This document shows, in pieces, positions 22,991 to 36,655 of a stretch of DNA of 64,000 nucleotides. The notes under the pieces are model-generated. The model had not been told where the DNA came from. It ran no database searches and saw only the letters and a list, made by a program, of their open reading frames with translations. The stretch is from the NCBI RefSeq assembly GCF_041296385.1, contig NC_091017.1, positions 50,466,214-50,530,213 of the forward strand, given 5' to 3'. Position 1 is the first letter of the stretch; each line of letters begins with the position of its first letter. This DNA comes from Aphelocoma coerulescens (lineage: Eukaryota; Chordata; Aves; Passeriformes; Corvidae). The position numbers and the translations under genes were made by a program.

Positions 22991-25204
22991 ATGAGGTGTG
23001 GCCACTAGGGTGGAATAGATGTACTATGGGCTGGTTAAGCAAGTCAAGTAAAATGTTCTCTAGTCCCAAAATCTGAAGGAAGATGAAGTAACATCAAAAA
23101 AGAAAGAAGAGGAATGGAAAAAAATAAGATATTTTCTTAGTAGCTATTACACCTACTACAAACTAACTTTTAATCTGCTTGAAGATAGGGACTTGAGGAC
23201 GGCTGAATAGTCACAGGAAGATGTTAATTGTACTTTATGTCTTTCTAAAGCCATGTATATTTCTGTAGTCTTCCATGCAACTGGTTTTGAAGTATGTGTT
23301 CCAAGCCTATATAATAATAAGCAAAACAAATTAGAGGAGAAAACCTCTGCCAGAGCATCATACTTTATAGGAGACTAGAGGTGGGGCAAAGCTTGGTGCT
23401 TTGAAGAAGCAGACAGGGGAATTTTGAAAGAAAATGATATAGTAAGAAAAAGGTTTTCTTTCCCCTTTCTTCTTTCCCCCACTTCTTCAATTTCAAACTT
23501 CACGCAGCATAGATAATATCAAAGCTCTGGAATACAACAGGGGCGAGATAGAATCTCTTTATATTTCCTGAGTGCTCTATTGCTAAGACTATAGATGGTT
23601 CATGTAAAACAGTAGAAACACTGAGCAAGGTAAAAGTACAGGGTGTTATACTGAAGATCTGCCTTGACTGGAGAAATTTATTATACCATCCTCTTTAGGA
23701 AAAAAAAACCAAAACCAAAACCAAACAAACAAAAAAGCAAACCAGAACAGACTTTCTTTGGGGTGTGTAATTTTCCTAATTTTTCCAACTTTCAAATTGG
23801 TGCTTCAGTTTTGGTTCCAGATTTTACTTCCTCCTCCCTGGCTAGTCAGCACTATAGTTGGCAGACCTCAGTGGCTCTGAAACTCTTCACACCTCCTACT
23901 GCTGGTTTCTGACACTGGTTTAGAAGCACCCAAAATGGGTGAATGGGTCCCATGTGTAGGTGCTACCTACCTCAGGAAAATTGCATCAAACCAGAAATAC
24001 AGTTTGCATCCCTTATCAAAAACGTAAGGGAAAAGACATGCTCTCCTTCATGCTAAGAATATTTTTGGAAGACTGTGTTTTTCATTGAAAATTTGTAATA
24101 TATTTTACAACAAAGCAGCAGGTCACAGATGAAGCCTTTTTATACCAGGAAATTATCTGACAGAACAGCTTGTGTGGGTAAAAGAGTAGATCTCACTGAG
24201 GGAAATCTCTAGGCAGGAATCAAACATCTCTTTGTTTCTCTTGTGCTTGGGTTTGGTTTGAGTTTTAAATTATGAATCTGATGTATCTGTTGGGACACGT
24301 TTCCGAAGTTCTAATAATTTTTAAAAAGAGGAAGAAATTTTTAACAGGCAATGGAGAGAATCAGGAAGGTGTCAAAAGGAGAGGACATCAGAGTCCTATG
24401 TTTGCCACACATTTATGTGCCTCTCCATGGAATAAATCAAGGTTTGTAATAAGTAACGTATTTTTTAGCATGTTAAATAGTAGACCAGGGTGTAATTTAT
24501 CCCATATCATCTTTTCCATGTTTTCTAGTCCCCTAATAATATATTCCAAGATATTTTATAGCCTCTGGTATAATCTGAAGTCAAACTTAATATTTTTACT
24601 GCAACAATACTGAAACAAAGCTGTTTTTCCTTCCTCTCATTCAAAAAAGTAGAGGTGCTATTAATGTATTACAGCAAATGTAGGCATCAGTTTCTGCTAA
24701 CACTAAGAAGACCTAACTCCTTTGCTGGGCAGAGAATTCTGCTTTCTCAAACTTCTCAGACTGCTCCGAATTTCTTCTTGAAAGTTGTCGCATACTCATT
24801 ACTGTCCGCTGTAACATTTCTTCTGCAAGTTTCATGTGATAATTCAAGGATCAGCAAAGTGCTGGAATTCGGATGTATTAATGGCACAGAAAAAAAAAAA
24901 AAAAGAACCTCTGGTATTATTTTTCAGTATCTGATGAGATAAAGAGAAAATAAAATATCTATTAAGCAGGAGAGAGCTAAAAGCATAGGACAGAAGAAGA
25001 ACAGAATAGAATTTTGAGTTATGAAAAAAATTAGTGTAATTCAGCAATGGGGAGTACAATTCACATAGGATTATGGCAATTACATTTCTAGTATGCAAAA
25101 CCCATTAAGAGAAGGGTTAAAGAAATAAGGTTATTCCGTCTAGAAGTTTTTGTCCAAGAATGAGGGGATATCAGATAATGGCTTCAATGAAAATCATCTA
25201 AAGA
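22991..25204. other. AT-rich non-coding DNA
   Basis: Frames up to 113 codons (24272-24613) carry Lys-rich or hydrophobic composition without a domain. An A/C-rich tract lies at 23700-23742 and a run of about 15 A at 24890-24904. Nothing else was recognised. Confidence 0.5.
23700..23742. repeat. A/C-rich tract, (AAAACC)n-like
   Basis: A short run of As is followed by three AAAACC-type units and CAAA units. It is similar in character to the tracts near 36628, 53341 and 58339. Confidence 0.75.
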
Positions 25205-25261
25205 GGGATGGATGGATGGATGGATGGATGGATGGATGGATGGATGGATGGATGGATGGAT

Positions 25262-25314
<53 letters not shown>
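25205..25314. repeat. Compound (GGAT)n(GATA)n microsatellite
   Basis: About 14 GGAT units (25205-25262) change without interruption into 13 GATA units (25263-25314). The two motifs differ by one base, so one array may have arisen from the other by substitution and expansion. Length variation between individuals is likely. The opposite strand reads through as a 91-codon frame with repeated Ile-His-Pro-Ser and Leu-Ser-Ile-Tyr units, an artefact of the repeat and not a protein. Confidence 0.97.
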
Positions 25315-27638
25315 TTTCTCTGTCCTTTGTGGAAAAGTTCAGTAATGACAGGTTATCCATGTAGGAAATCCACCTAGAAAGTTTGGTAAGTCTGGAAATA
25401 GACTGAGTGGGTATATTGTCAACATAGTCGCTGGAACTGCTTAAAAAGAAGTTAAGCAAAGTAATAGATAAAGTAGTATAGATGCATGCAGTTGTTTATA
25501 TGTGGCAGATTTCCTTTAAAAGGCACATGGTGGGGAGGATAAATTTAGTCTATGAACCAGGTTGTAACCAATTTTTTTTCATGTTTGACCCTTCTATTGT
25601 TGGTCTGAGTTTGCCTGCTGTTAATGCTGAAATATTGCAATACAAATAAAACAGATACTCTGACCTTCCAGTGAGCTACACAATGTTCAAACAAGGTGTG
25701 TTTTTTACCACTGTGTAAGTAGGAAAGAAACTGTACTACAGTCAGTAAAGCAGACTGAAAATCAGTTTTGTGTGGTGCCCAAAGGGCTTAGCCTTTGACA
25801 GCATAGCACATTAAATCTGCTTGGAAAAAAAATTGTCTGGTTCTTTTCTTTTGTTTCACAACACAGTGAAAAATTATTTCTTTTTCAGTGGAACACAAGG
25901 ACAATAATATCAGCTACCAATATCCAACTTTTTTACCTTTCTTTCTCTACATAATGTTGAACTTTCAAAAAAAAATGGCAAAGCTCTTGAAATTTTATTT
26001 CTTTGGTCTGCTGAAGTAGCATGTTATTCACAGCAGCAGGTCAAATGATACAGGAGTTTGAAACTTGCAGCTAGAGAAGTTGTGCTGTACAGTCACCCAC
26101 TGTTTGTTATTTATGAATAGTTTGTAATTTAAACATAGCTGGAGAAGTTCACTGGAACAAAACATGCATAAAACCAACAAATTATTATAGAGTTCTTTCT
26201 TCTCTCCCTGCCATCAGTCCAACTGGTCCTTATCTACTGACAGTTTTATAAGGAGAGGGACAGGAACTTCCCTAAAGGAAGTATCTCTATCCAAATAATA
26301 AGACCTTCATGCTGTTAAATAAACTGATGTACAACCTTTCAAGGATTAACCTAAATCATCCTTCTCTCCCTTTGCACTCCACCCCAAACTGCCATTACAC
26401 CATGACTCTACCTTGGCATAGCACTGGTCTGTGTTGGTTCCTTGAAGTTCTCTTGATCTTGGTATGCAACAATTTATTTTATTGACATGTAGAAAAGATT
26501 TTTATGATCTAAGGGAATAATTTATTCTGCATGATGCTCTAAAATGTGTAGAAAAATCTGTTTTCTGTTTTTTTCCAACAAAATTATTGAGACTTCATAG
26601 AGGGCACCATGGAGATTTTCAATTTCATATATATTATGAATAATTTATGAACACACAGTGGAGTGGTTGACTACATATTAAGATAAACCCTAATCACTGA
26701 CTTTTATTTCAGTTTTGCCTGATGTGTCTTTCAGAAAACTAAACTTTTATTCCAGGCATTGCAGTATACACTGAAAAATATACCGTTTTTTTGTTCTGCT
26801 TTGATTAGACATGCATTGCCTATTTATCCAGTGGGCTCTTCATCATTATGTAGAAAGGTAACTTTTGCATTATCTAACATTTTCTTTTAAAGTCAATCCA
26901 TATGTGATCTGTAACTGTGCCTGATTCAGTCAATTCATCAGTTATGCTGGACTAGCTTTTCAAGACTAGAAAATTAGCCAGTCTACCATTCACCTGATAT
27001 GGCTATGAACAGAAGGTAAATTTTCTCTCAGTAAGTATTGATATTAGGCTTAGTGAAATCTGCTTTGAGGACCCAATTATATATCCTGGATTTCTTGGAT
27101 CTGCACTATACAAGATTGATCAGATTAATGAGTGGTGTGAATCACAAAATATGCTATGTACGTTGTAGGATATTAATTTTTCCATTCCCTTTATCTCAGC
27201 TAATCCTTGTTCTACTCTACTACTTGTGGGAACAGCTTCCTCTGCTTCCAGTATCAGCAGGAACTTCTGGGGGAAGCAGGGGAGAGGTTTCTACAAATCC
27301 TACCAAGAGCTAAGATGTGCAGCACAGAGCTCCCTGAGGCTTGTGTAAGAAATCTTTGTGTTTCAGCTTGATTCAAGATTACTTTGAGACACATACTTGT
27401 TCAAAGCCTCCTGCAGAACAGCATCATGTCTTTAACTAAGAGGTATTGAGAAGATTCAGAAATTTGAGTAGATATTAGTATCTCCTATTAAGATATCATA
27501 TTGTCTTTTGCTAGAAAAAGAACGTTCCAAAAGAAGAAATTTCTTGATTTTTGTCTTTGACTTGTAAGTCCAGTGTTCAAGGCCAGAGAATGAAGAGCAT
27601 TTTCTGAAATCTAAAACTGCAGCCTTGTTCTCAGGTTA

Positions 27639-27641
<3 letters not shown>
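25315..27641. other. AT-rich non-coding DNA
   Basis: The only notable frame, 27038-27313 on the plus strand, has 91 codons with no domain. No repeat family or RNA gene was recognised. Confidence 0.55.

Positions 27642-27681
<40 letters not shown>
27642..27681. repeat. (TA)n(CA)n microsatellite
   Basis: About 16 TA units are followed by four to five AC units. The TA block is self-complementary and could extrude as a cruciform. Confidence 0.92.
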
Positions 27682-29689
27682 TGTAAGTTTATTTTTTCTG
27701 TTTGGTAGGTTGTTATAAACATGGGAATGCAAATTTCAAATATCTGCATATTTTGATTTTTCAGCCTTCTAAAATGTACATTACTGCTTAGTTCAGTTCA
27801 AATCCAATAACTTCACTCTTCCTTTAAATCAAAGGAAAATTTTTAGGAACTGAGAGGGAAGGGGCATAGAAGTATTTCAATTATTTAAACTATTTGTGGG
27901 TGTGTTGATCCAATCTCTTATTTATTTATTTATTTAGTATTTATGAAAAGAACTCAGCTTTTTCTCCTTCATGAAGCAACCTTGCTGTTTGGTTTCTGTT
28001 TCATTCTGGGGGTGGGTGGGTTATTTTTTGTCTGCACTAATGTGCAATAACTTTTTATGGTGGTCAGTACTTACTCATGAGGGAAAGGGCTGAGAGACAG
28101 CACTCTCAAGATATTTGTCATTCATTCTTTCCTGGAAATTACTTTTGACTGAGGTTATCAGGCATACCTGGCAGGGCCTGGGCAGCGAGGCCTTGGAGAT
28201 TACAAGCCAAGCCAGAGGCAACCTGGGACACTGTGAATGACCTCAGCCAGGGCAAGAACACAAAGAATCATAGAGCAGTGGATGAAATACAGCAAGAAGG
28301 ATGATGGAGAAGCAGAAAGAAACCAATAAACACAGAACTCCAACCTCCTATGCTACCCCTTGCCTCATTGGAGAGACTGGGACAGGTTGAATGTCACCAT
28401 ACCAAAAACAGGGCTTGCGGAGACCAGGGAAGAGGGAGATGATTCTTTTGTAGGATGTAGGAAGTCATGATGGTTTTGCCTGTGAAGATGGGTGAAGAAC
28501 TTTTTATTTCATTTCAGTGTACATTGCTGAGACATCCCTGTGACATCCATTTCACTTTTTAATCCATTTTCTTTCCTTATGCAGATCGTTATTTGAATCC
28601 ATACAGCTGTAAGTTTTCCCTAGGTGTGTTTTTACAAAAGATTTTTCTTTCTTCAAATGATGTTCTGTAAAATGCTCAGTGTGCATTTTGATTTGCTGCT
28701 TCTTATGTGACAATGAACCATCAAACCAGCATTTTTATGATTAAAAGTATAACGCAAAAAATATGTATAATTGGAATAACTTATAAAGTTGAGAATATTT
28801 TATCTGAAGATATTGTTTATATAGAAAAAGAAACTTTTCATAGGTTAGAGATTTTATGTGTAAGTTGCTGAAAGTAGCAAATCTGGCAGTAGTTTTCTAA
28901 ACTCAGTTATATTTTCTTCTGAGCCAGTTCTAATAACTTAATGGATTATGCTACTAAAATGCAAATATTCAAGTTAAGCTAGACATCTCAAAAGCATTTT
29001 GACTATTCTGTCTTTTAATGCTATACTATAGCAGATAAAGAAAGATTGAGCTGTTTGAGTCTTGAGAAATTCCATATTTTTTATCTAGAATTCCCCTCAT
29101 TTTGGAAACACATTGGAAAAACATTTGCTTCTTTTATTGCCATTAGTAATAGCATTCTTAAAGTGTCTATTTTCTCATCTTTGTTTGGTTCTCAACTCCT
29201 TTTCTATTTCAATAAAAGGAGTACACACTCACAGAATCATTTCATAGGACCCCATCTTGAGGATTTGATTTTCATTATTATTGTAGCAGATTTTGTTCTT
29301 GAAAATATGTTTGAGCTTTCTAGCTGTGCACTGCTTTTCAGAGCTTCCTTTGCAATTCGTTTCAAATGACTTTTCTTTTCTAGCTGATAAGCTGTGTTTG
29401 TGGTTGACTTTTAACATTTGATTATACCCTGAGCAAAGTCTGAACACTTCTTACCTAATTAAGGAGTCAGGCTGACATGTTTCACGAGGAGTATAAGAAG
29501 TGCATCTGACTTGCATAAAATAGCTAATTGTTTTCTGCCCTAATATTTAATACTCGGGTGCTATTCATATGAACTACAAGTGGAAAGCCGTTCCATGCTG
29601 TTTTGATGTCAGTGCCAATGCTGTTTAGAACAGCCAGAAGTGTCTTTTGGCTAGAACAGTTTATTTTAAAAGAAACCATTACAGATTAA
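27682..29689. other. Non-coding DNA with a (TTTA)n run and a GC-richer patch
   Basis: A short TTTA/TTAT array lies at 27918-27936. The part from 28160 to 28500 is purine- and GC-richer than its flanks and includes AATCATAGAGC, faintly like a CR1 end, but no further CR1 match was found. A 107-codon frame at 29046-29369 is hydrophobic and Phe-rich with no domain. Confidence 0.45.
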
Positions 29690-30060
29690 GTAGGGCTTGC
29701 AGGAAAAGATAGATGTAGGAGAAACTGAGATGGGAGGATGTAACTTTATTGGTTCCGTGGTAGTAAAATAGCTGAGAAGGCTCCATGTTGCTTTACACAC
29801 AGCCTACCACTATATAACCAGCACCCTGGGCCAGCTTCCCTTCAGTCTAATCCTCAAAGCTTTTTATGGGGAAGTTCTTGTGAGTTTGCTCCCGTTCCCC
29901 ACTGTCAGGAGGGCAGCATGCTGCCAGCAGGCAAGCTAAGCTGCCAGAGTGCTACCAGCCACATCACCAAGACCATTAACTCTCAGGGATGACACAGCTC
30001 CCCTGTGCTTCAGCCAAAAGCTGCCAAGAGTCTGCAACCTCTTGCTAGCACTGAAATTCC
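29690..30060 (-). mobile_element. Possible LTR or other retroelement remnant
   Basis: Read on the minus strand, this GC-richer patch has a GGTTATATAG TATA-like box (complement near 29811-29820) followed about 70 bases later by CCAATAAAG, a polyadenylation-signal context (complement near 29746-29754), the order expected of an LTR. I could not find TG/CA edges with a credible target duplication and do not recognise the family. Confidence 0.3.
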
Positions 30061-33000
30061 TAATCTTACTTCTTTTATCTATGTCTCACCAGTAAAGTCA
30101 GGAAAATGAACATCCATCCTTACTCCAACATTCACTCTTAAATATCTAAAGTCATTTGAGAGTGAGTAGCAGTACTGCTATTTCTGGAGCAGATTATCAT
30201 CATGTGATACTTATCATGTGAGTCTTTTAAACATCCCTATGTTGTAATTGCTATATAAGCAGGATGAACTGGTTTAAAAATTGAATGTGTTAGAGCAAAT
30301 AGTGAAACCTAAGCATGACAGAGACATGGCATAGTCCCTTAGGTTACAGCACAGACATATGAGTTAGAGTGTGCCTGAGGGTTGCTAAACTAACCATGCT
30401 TGTCAAAGCACCTGATTCTGTTTGAGGATATGAGTAGAGAACAGCTTGAATAAGGATGTTTACCTTAATATTAGTGCAGGACATACAAAAGAGTGCCTTG
30501 GTGCTGTTCCAGTCAGTGGTGGAACTGATGACATCTCCTTAGGAAGAACACTTCTATTCCCTCTTTTTCCTCTGTTTCTCTGATTCCTGATGTTTGTATG
30601 ATCTGGCAAGCATGATCTGACTAGCAGTGCCTTTCAGTGCCTTTCATCCTCAAACACAGCCATGCATCCCAACTCATTTGACTGTAACTTTCTTTTCCAG
30701 GAGTTTAATTCCGATCCACAATCAGCAAACTATATATTGTACTCTCATGGTTGTTATAATGCTACCATTTTTCCTCATAATCTTTGTTTTATCAGTTACA
30801 ACTGAATGCTGCAGTTAAAACTGAATACTGCAGGATTGTTCTTCACAGATTGTTATTTCCGGCACTAGGATACTTCCAGTTAGCTATTACATATAGTACA
30901 GTTCAATTTTTCTAGGCCTGAGGAAAAAGTTATTACTGTATGTTGCCTTACTAGAGAAGGCAATCATCATCATACAGCAGGTATGTGGCAGACTTTCTGT
31001 CTTAAAATATAAAAATAGCATAATTTAAAGCCTGCTCATAAGGAAATAGGAATTTCCCAGGGCATGCAACCTGCTCCTCTGACTGGTCTGACTTCTGACA
31101 GAGCTTCTATAGTCTTCAGGGGCTGGTAATCTGCAGCAAGGAACCATTCATTCACAGATATTAAAAATCCAGTTCATCTTAATTACAGGAGCTTTCTGTC
31201 CATCTTCAGTGTTTTTATTTATTTTATGGGGTTTTTTAAGGATCGTCTCCTTGTCCTGTTATCCATCACCAGCTGGATACCTTTTTGTCATAAATGATAC
31301 TTTTTCCTCAATAAAAACCTCAAATTTAATCCTTCCCCTGGAGAAGTAAGCCTGCACCAACCCTTGTAATCAAGTCCAAATTCATTAGACATTTTCAAAA
31401 AGTGTTTTCTGTGGGATCCTTTGCATACCAGTGGTTGCTGTGGCAACCATAGTTTGCCCATTCAGGTTATTTTCCCAAAGCACATAACAAAATTATCTCC
31501 TGCCTCCAAAATTCCACAATATGTTCAGCTCTGGTATATCTCCTTAATCTTAGACTATTTTCTTTCTCTTTACTCTGTTTGGCCTCTGATATCCTACCAA
31601 CCTGCCAGACCTGTCAGGTCTAACACATATCTAATGCAGTTCTACAGCTCTCTTTGGTAGCAGTTCACCACAGGTAGCCTTTGCTAAAAAGTTTCCTTTC
31701 CTAATTTTGGATGTCATTAATTTTGCCAGTTCCAGTAGAGCAGAAACACACTAACTACCTGGAAAACATACTTGTTTCTTTGTTCTATTATTTCTTTAGA
31801 AAGAAGTGGAATTAAATGTGCTTTTTTCTCCCTCTATAATTTAAAAAATATTTCCGTATCAGTTGAATTGTCTCCTAATATGTCTGGTGTTTGATGCTTA
31901 AATTGATTTGATAGTTTTCATTCAAACATGAGAATAACACCACTGTATCTTAATAGGCAGCTTTCCAGAAAAGTGTAAGTTTTGGCATATTTCTCTAAAT
32001 TGTTTTTCACATTTCAAACATGCTTAAGTAAGACACGTCAACATAATCGAAGCTTAAATGAATGTGTACAAAAGTATCTCCTTTTAAATACAGGGTATAT
32101 AGCTTTCATGAACAAAGCTCCTAATAAAATATGAAATTTCAATATTCAGTTTTCCACTGTGCTGAACCTAAAAATATTATCAGTTAAGGTTATTCACATT
32201 TATGGTCTTCTGAATTTCCCTTCCCCCACCCCCCAATGAACACCAGCATTTCAAAACCTCAGGGTTTTATAACTTTTCTGTCCCGATGAACTCAGTATAA
32301 ATCACCTATATTCACTTGTCTTTCACTAGTAGGGAATATAACCTGCATTATGTGGTGCTAACTGTTTTCTCATGCTGTCTGAGGGGGTCAAGTACATCTT
32401 TTGCTTTTGACCATGCAATCAGTGTACTTGCTATTGCAAATTTTATCAAATAAATCTCTTCTCCCTTGGCATTAAATGTGTCTATTCTCTTTAAAGCCTC
32501 TAGTGGTGCCCATTAACCTTCCTACCCTCCAAGGGGTAGGGATCTTTTCCTGTTCAAAATTACCCACAGCACTTTGAACAGAGCTGGTGCAAGATGACAG
32601 CTCTCTCTCTCCCTGTTTGCCCCTTCCAGTGGCACACCACTGCACACTGCTTCTCTCTCAGCTCCTCCTGCTTGCTGTCCCTGCAGCTCCCCTTCTCTTG
32701 GATCTGCTTGTGCAGTGTACCTGTCAGTCTGCTCTGGCACAGGTTTAGTACAGCAATATCCCATGAGTTCAAGAGTGGCATTATTACCAGGGGGCTGGAT
32801 GAGTCACATGAGATAAACTAACAGATGTTACTGAAAGCAGAACCTTTTAATACAAAGTGCCCGTCCTTACACAGCTGTACAGAGAAAGCTTTGCATAAAA
32901 CACTTCCACTTCCCACGTTGTTTTTATTCTTTCCTTTGAACAATCCAGAAGCATGTCATGCAGAAGATTTTTTTTAAATGTTGCATGGTAAATAATATAA

Positions 33001-33269
33001 CTTGAATGTTGCCAGATGATATGATTTTTTTTAAATGCTTGCTTTATAAAATAACATCAAACGGTTATGAACCTTCTGATCATGCCCTGTATTTAGTTTG
33101 CAACAGGAAAAAAATTCTAAATATTTTACCACCTTTGTGTGTATGTAATCATCTCTTCCTGTTGGCATTAAAACACATTTTTTTCCTATGAATGTAACTC
33201 AGAGCTTCTGCTATGAAACCGCTCTTCTATTCATCTCTCTATTTCTGTGTACTAGAAATGCAGTGTCCT
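30061..33269. other. Non-coding DNA with one GC-richer patch
   Basis: A 10-bp tandem duplication (CAGTGCCTTT twice) lies at 30625-30644. A GC-richer patch at 32560-32800 carries overlapping frames of 73-80 codons on both strands, which argues against coding. No family was recognised for it. Confidence 0.5.
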
Positions 33270-33331
33270 TATTTGGGATTGGACTAGATGGTCTTTAAAG
33301 GTTCCTTTCAACCCCAGTCCTTCAATGATAC
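33270..33331 (+). mobile_element. CR1 LINE 3'-terminal fragment
   Basis: The sequence GGATTGGACTAGATGGTC, then TTTAAAGGTTCCTTTCAACCCC and a worn terminal repeat, is the CR1 3' end in plus orientation. Only about 60 bases are present, an extreme 5' truncation. Confidence 0.85.
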
Positions 33332-36300
33332 TTATTACTTTGTTTATTTTCATATTAGCTAAGCTGCTAAGAGTTTCTGTTAATTTTTAACATCATTTTT
33401 CTATCCTGGAACATCTTTATCATAATTAGAAAGTTATATTGCATTCTTTCCTCACCTAGCACCTCCCTATAGCATAATCCTTCATTTTTTTTCTGGCTAG
33501 TAAAAATCTGCTATTCACTAGGACAGCATGCCTCTGATTTCTCTGCTCTAATACACAGAAACCTTTCATGTGAAATGTAACTTTTTCTTGTCTGTATTTA
33601 TTGTGACAAGGTTCATTTTTTATCTTGATAAATTATGACATATTAACATGTTTTCTCACTGAATTAGGGTTATTATACAGAAGAGCTCCCAGTCTGACAA
33701 CCACTACAGATTCTACATCAAATTCTACCACAGTTACTATGGCTGTAATACTACCACTGTGTATTTCTTGCTGTTACCAGGTATTTTGGGAAAAACTGTA
33801 CAAGTTTTTTTAGCAGTTGTTAATAAATCAAACAAAAGCATTCTTCAAATGTACAAATACAGACATAACACGTGTGTGTTATGCACTATAGCTCGCTTGT
33901 GTTCTTCACTGTCTAATCTAAATCCATGTCATATATTGTAAATTTTACTCATGGGGAGCTGCAGTTTAAATTATGCTGTACCACACAGCAACAAAAGATT
34001 GAAAAAATCAGCTGAAAAACATCTATTCCCTAATTGCTATATAGTTAAGCCACAAAGAGCTGGAGTCCCTTGTTAAAGTTCTTTTAAAAGTGATCATTCT
34101 GCTCGTTTGAAACCTCTAAAGAACAACCACAAGCAGACGAGTTCTTCCCACCTGGATTCCCAGATAACCAGAGGTAATTGTGTTTTCCTGTCCCAGATTT
34201 TTCTTTCTATTTCTTTTTTCTCACTGCTATTGGGAAATAAGTTGGAAGGACTCCAAGAATGTTTTGATCTTTTAGATTTTCAGGTTAGTAATGTTTACCA
34301 TTCATTTTTAAATGACAATGTGTCATTCATTTTTTGCTCATTTTTGTCTGACATGCTTCTCAACAAACCAGGAACTTTGCAAAGAGAACATATGAAACAA
34401 CTTTTTTCAAGAAGCTGAGGTCTTAAAAAACAAGATATTAGCAAATATGTACGTAAATTCTAAATTGAAGGTTTAATACAGGATGTAGTTACTCACCTAG
34501 ATGCCTTGTCTATATTCTGATGCAATAGCATGTCTAATGTTTATTGATTGCATGCTATCTCTTCACTTCAAAATCCAAGACAAAATGGAGAGATTAGTAG
34601 ATAAGTTAGGGTACATAGATATAGTATGAGAAGTCTCTGGAATCTCAGATTTCAGCCCTAGAAAAGAAGAAGTGGCTGAACCTGTTATTTTGAAACCCAC
34701 AGGACCTTCTGAAGCGAGAATTAGTAAGTGAATTCAACATTTTTAGTGCTGCAGTGTGTTTGATTGGAATAGCTTAAGGCTACACTCCTTCAAATTCCCT
34801 ACCTAGCATATTATTTTATCCTGGTATTCTGCTACTGCACATTTGCATTAAGATGACTGATTAGCCTGCTTAGTACTCAACTACCAGTTCACAAATTATA
34901 ACATAATCATTACAAAAATGGTTCTCTGCAGAATTGTTATATAGTTATCAAATATTTTAAATTAGCCTACTAGTACCAGTACAAATACCACAATTTGTTG
35001 TTAAATAGATTTGCAACATTATACAGCAAAATGTCGATAGTAATATATTTTTCTTAAATAAATATAGTGTATTTTATAAATATAATTAGCATTCTTTGAA
35101 TATGGAAAGCGTGAGTTTTAGCTCCATTTCTAATCAAATTACCAAACCCAGAAGGTGTATGGCAGAATGAACAACTTCACTGCAGTAACAATTGAACCAT
35201 AAGAGGAATTTCTCCAGTCTTTCCAGGGGTTATGGGATCAAGAGCAGCATGTGTATTTTTCTGATGAAAGTTTGCTCAACTTACTTATAAATTCTCACCT
35301 CCTTCCCACTGAGTTATTTTTTAAATCTACTCTTGAATTATTCTTGCTTATTGCATAAACAAACTGCCTGAACAAGATCACATTAAGTTCACATTTTTAA
35401 CCCTTTCTATAGTTTTGAAATATTTGTCTAAAACATTTTGAATTACAAGAGTTACTCCACTGACCAGATTTATCAGGAACTAAAAGTCTAGTCTGAGACA
35501 CCACACTTCCTTGGCTACTGTTGACTCTGCAATGTAATTTGACAGTAAAGACAGGTGAATGATCTCCTCCGAGATTTCTGCCACTACATAAGGCAGCCTT
35601 GCTGAAAAGAAATGTGCAAAGGAAAAAACCAAACAAACTTGCTTTAAGACTATTAAATCTGTCTGAAGCTTGGTGGGTTGGCTTGAAAGTGACTAAATAA
35701 AACCCCTTTTTTTTTCAGTTTATGCCATCTCACTCTATTCCTCTTCATTTTCCTTGTCGGTTTTAATGCAGATGAAAAATAATTCAGCCAAAACAAGTGT
35801 TTTCAATGTTCTCAGAGTGAAATCTTGAATCTATGAATAGAAATAGAGGTTAAAAGTCACCATTATGATTACCTTTGTGTCTTCTGTTAATAATTTCAAT
35901 TCTGAAATTATATTTTTATATATTTAATATATATTTATATATATTTAAAGATTTTTAAAGACATAAAGTGAATATAGGCTAGGTATTTTTCTTTAAGTAA
36001 TGTCACACTTTAAAAAATATTTATTCATTTTAACTAGTTTGGCTTTGGCTTGCAATGTACACTCTTGTAGTTATAAGCTAAAATTCCGATTAATCTTTTT
36101 TATATTGCCTATAAAATCCCTGAAAGAAAGAAGTAAATTACTTTTTAGCTTCCCTCTCAGTAGACTGATTTTATTGTTTCAGTTCTTCATTTTTTTCCTT
36201 GACTTTTCCTATTATTTTAGATTACGGTACTGAACAGAGGTCAGAAAAAGTCATTAAAACTACTCACAAAGAAAGTGATTATGAAAACCTGACTTAGGTG

Positions 36301-36544
36301 CTAGTTTTTCTTCACTAACATGGGCTTCTAGTGAGTTTGTTTAAAATGCTTAAAGCCGATGCTGTCACTGTTCCCAGCACCTTTCCACCTGCGATCTGAT
36401 ATGCAGTCTGAAACGACCTTGGAACAAAATCAAACATTACAGACAAGACTTGTTGGAATTTCTTGGAGTATCATCAAAACAGAAAGGATCCTGAAAGCTT
36501 CCAAGTTGGAAAAAGCAGTGATGCTGGATAAGCCTCTACTAAGC

Positions 36545-36580
36545 TTTACAGAAACCACATATTTTACAGAAACCACGTAT
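36545..36580. repeat. 18-bp tandem duplication, two copies
   Basis: Two adjacent 18-base copies starting TTTACAGAAACCAC differ at one base. They lie in an 88-codon plus-strand frame (36359-36625), where they give a duplicated Phe-Thr-Glu-Thr-Thr-Tyr. The frame has no other sign of being coding. Confidence 0.8.
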
Positions 36581-36624
36581 TTAAAGGACCAATGCAGTCT
36601 TCATGAAATCACTTGGAATATTTA

Positions 36625-36655
36625 AAAAAAAAAACAAAACAAACAAACAAATGAA
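36625..36655. repeat. A-rich (CAAA)n tract
   Basis: Ten As are followed by several CAAA units and ATGAATGAA. It could be the tail of an old retrocopy, but no body was recognised upstream. Confidence 0.7.

Noticed and set aside
25205..25314. CRISPR-like array
   Set aside because: Continuous tetranucleotide repeats with no spacers, in a vertebrate genome.
25184..25459. Repetitive 91-codon protein
   Set aside because: It is the translation of the GGAT/GATA microsatellite on the opposite strand.
28262..28275. AATCATAGAGC as a CR1 3' end
   Set aside because: Nothing next to it continues as CR1.
29726..30317. GAGA tetramers as target duplication for the possible LTR
   Set aside because: A 4-base match in A/G-rich DNA is expected by chance and the implied edges do not fit the visible patch.
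36359..36655. Processed pseudogene with A-tail
   Set aside because: The upstream sequence matches no gene I recognise and no target duplication was found.
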